From Synergistaceae bacterium (GTDB lineage Bacteria > Synergistota > Synergistia > Synergistales > Aminobacteriaceae): DNA of 14,058 nt. Below the pieces are notes generated by a model, which was not told the DNA's origin, searched no databases, and worked only from the letters and a program-made list of their open reading frames with translations. A program made the translations under genes and the position numbers. Numbering within the stretch: the first letter of the stretch is position 1; each line of letters opens with the position of its first letter. This document shows positions 13,812 to 14,058 of this stretch, piece after piece. Location of the stretch: assembly GCA_009784305.1 (NCBI GenBank), contig WRBZ01000007.1, forward strand, positions 1 to 14,058. The letters run 5' to 3'.

Positions 13812-14058
13812 CTATAGTAAGTATCTTCTTAAATCCCTGTTTTCAATAAAATGACTAAGTTTTCCACGAACAAAATGTTCGTCTATCTCTATTTTTCTCT
13901 CATTGGATTCCGGAGCCGAGAAACTTATCTCCTCGAGGAGCAGCTCCATCATCGTGTGTAATCTGCGCGCGCCTATATTTTCCATCTCGGCATTCATCTT
14001 TTCCGCTAAATCCGCAACCTCTTTAATGGCATCATCGGAGAAAACAAGTTCGCAATCC
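13812..14058 (-). CDS. hslU: ATP-dependent protease ATPase subunit HslU (ClpY), C-terminal end
   Basis: The last 82 residues of HslU are present; the rest lies beyond the window's right end. HslU is the hexameric unfoldase of the HslUV (ClpYQ) protease. The key match is the sensor-2 segment ENIGARRLHTMMELLLEEISF, shortened here to its core NIGARRLHT, where the second Arg contacts nucleotide. The C terminus ends DLRRYLL, the tail that inserts into HslV to open it (compare DLSRFIL in E. coli). The gene runs into codY with a 69-base gap that contains TATGAT and TACAAT hexamers (13787-13792 and 13771-13776) but no clear -35 box. Its place before codY matches the Bacillus order. Confidence 0.93.
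   Translation of the reverse strand, partial: DCELVFSDDAIKEVADLAEKMNAEMENIGARRLHTMMELLLEEISFSAPESNERKIEIDEHFVRGKLSHFIENRDLRRYLL

Overview
The window is dominated by a compact minus-strand flagellar (fla/che-type) operon, read from high to low coordinates: hslU (3' end only), codY, flgB, flgC, fliE, fliF, fliG, fliH, fliI, fliJ, a lytic transglycosylase, a MotE/YlxF-like membrane protein, fliK and flgD. This is the hslU-codY-flgB-...-fliK-flgD order known from Bacillus subtilis, with an added transglycosylase gene between fliJ and the motE-like gene. CodY and this synteny point to a motile bacterium of the Bacillota or the Synergistota, moderately AT-rich. I cannot separate the two from this window alone; I lean slightly to a Synergistota-like or clostridial anaerobe.

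Layout. Positions 1-95 hold the C-terminal end of an unidentified plus-strand gene. Positions 211-1839 (+) encode a 542-residue AAA-like ATPase with a C-terminal PD-(D/E)XK nuclease fold, closed by a strong intrinsic terminator at 1910-1955. Positions 1956-2722 have no convincing gene but contain several repeat structures: a perfect 15-bp inverted repeat, a long imperfect inverted repeat with nested direct repeats, and two related ACTGGAT...GCCACGCTGC repeat units. The flagellar operon ends at an intrinsic terminator (2723-2751) just after flgD, so the ATPase transcript and the flagellar transcript converge on this repeat-rich zone. From 2802 to 14058 the minus-strand genes are tightly packed, with overlaps or gaps of 7-92 nt.

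How the genes work together. FliF (MS ring), FliG (rotor switch), FliE and FlgB/FlgC (proximal rod) build the basal body. FliH, FliI and FliJ form the ATPase complex of the flagellar type III export apparatus. FliK measures the hook and FlgD caps it. The transglycosylase probably opens peptidoglycan for the rod, and the MotE-like protein probably serves the motor or stator. CodY, upstream, is a GTP/branched-chain amino acid sensor, and HslU is the unfoldase of the HslUV protease.

Regulatory signals include a sigma-28 (SigD/FliA)-like promoter just upstream of flgB, an intrinsic terminator facing the antisense direction between flgC and fliE, and a G-rich possible quadruplex in the fliI-fliJ gap. 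The parts least explained by known systems are the ATPase-nuclease gene and the neighbouring repeat-rich intergenic zone.
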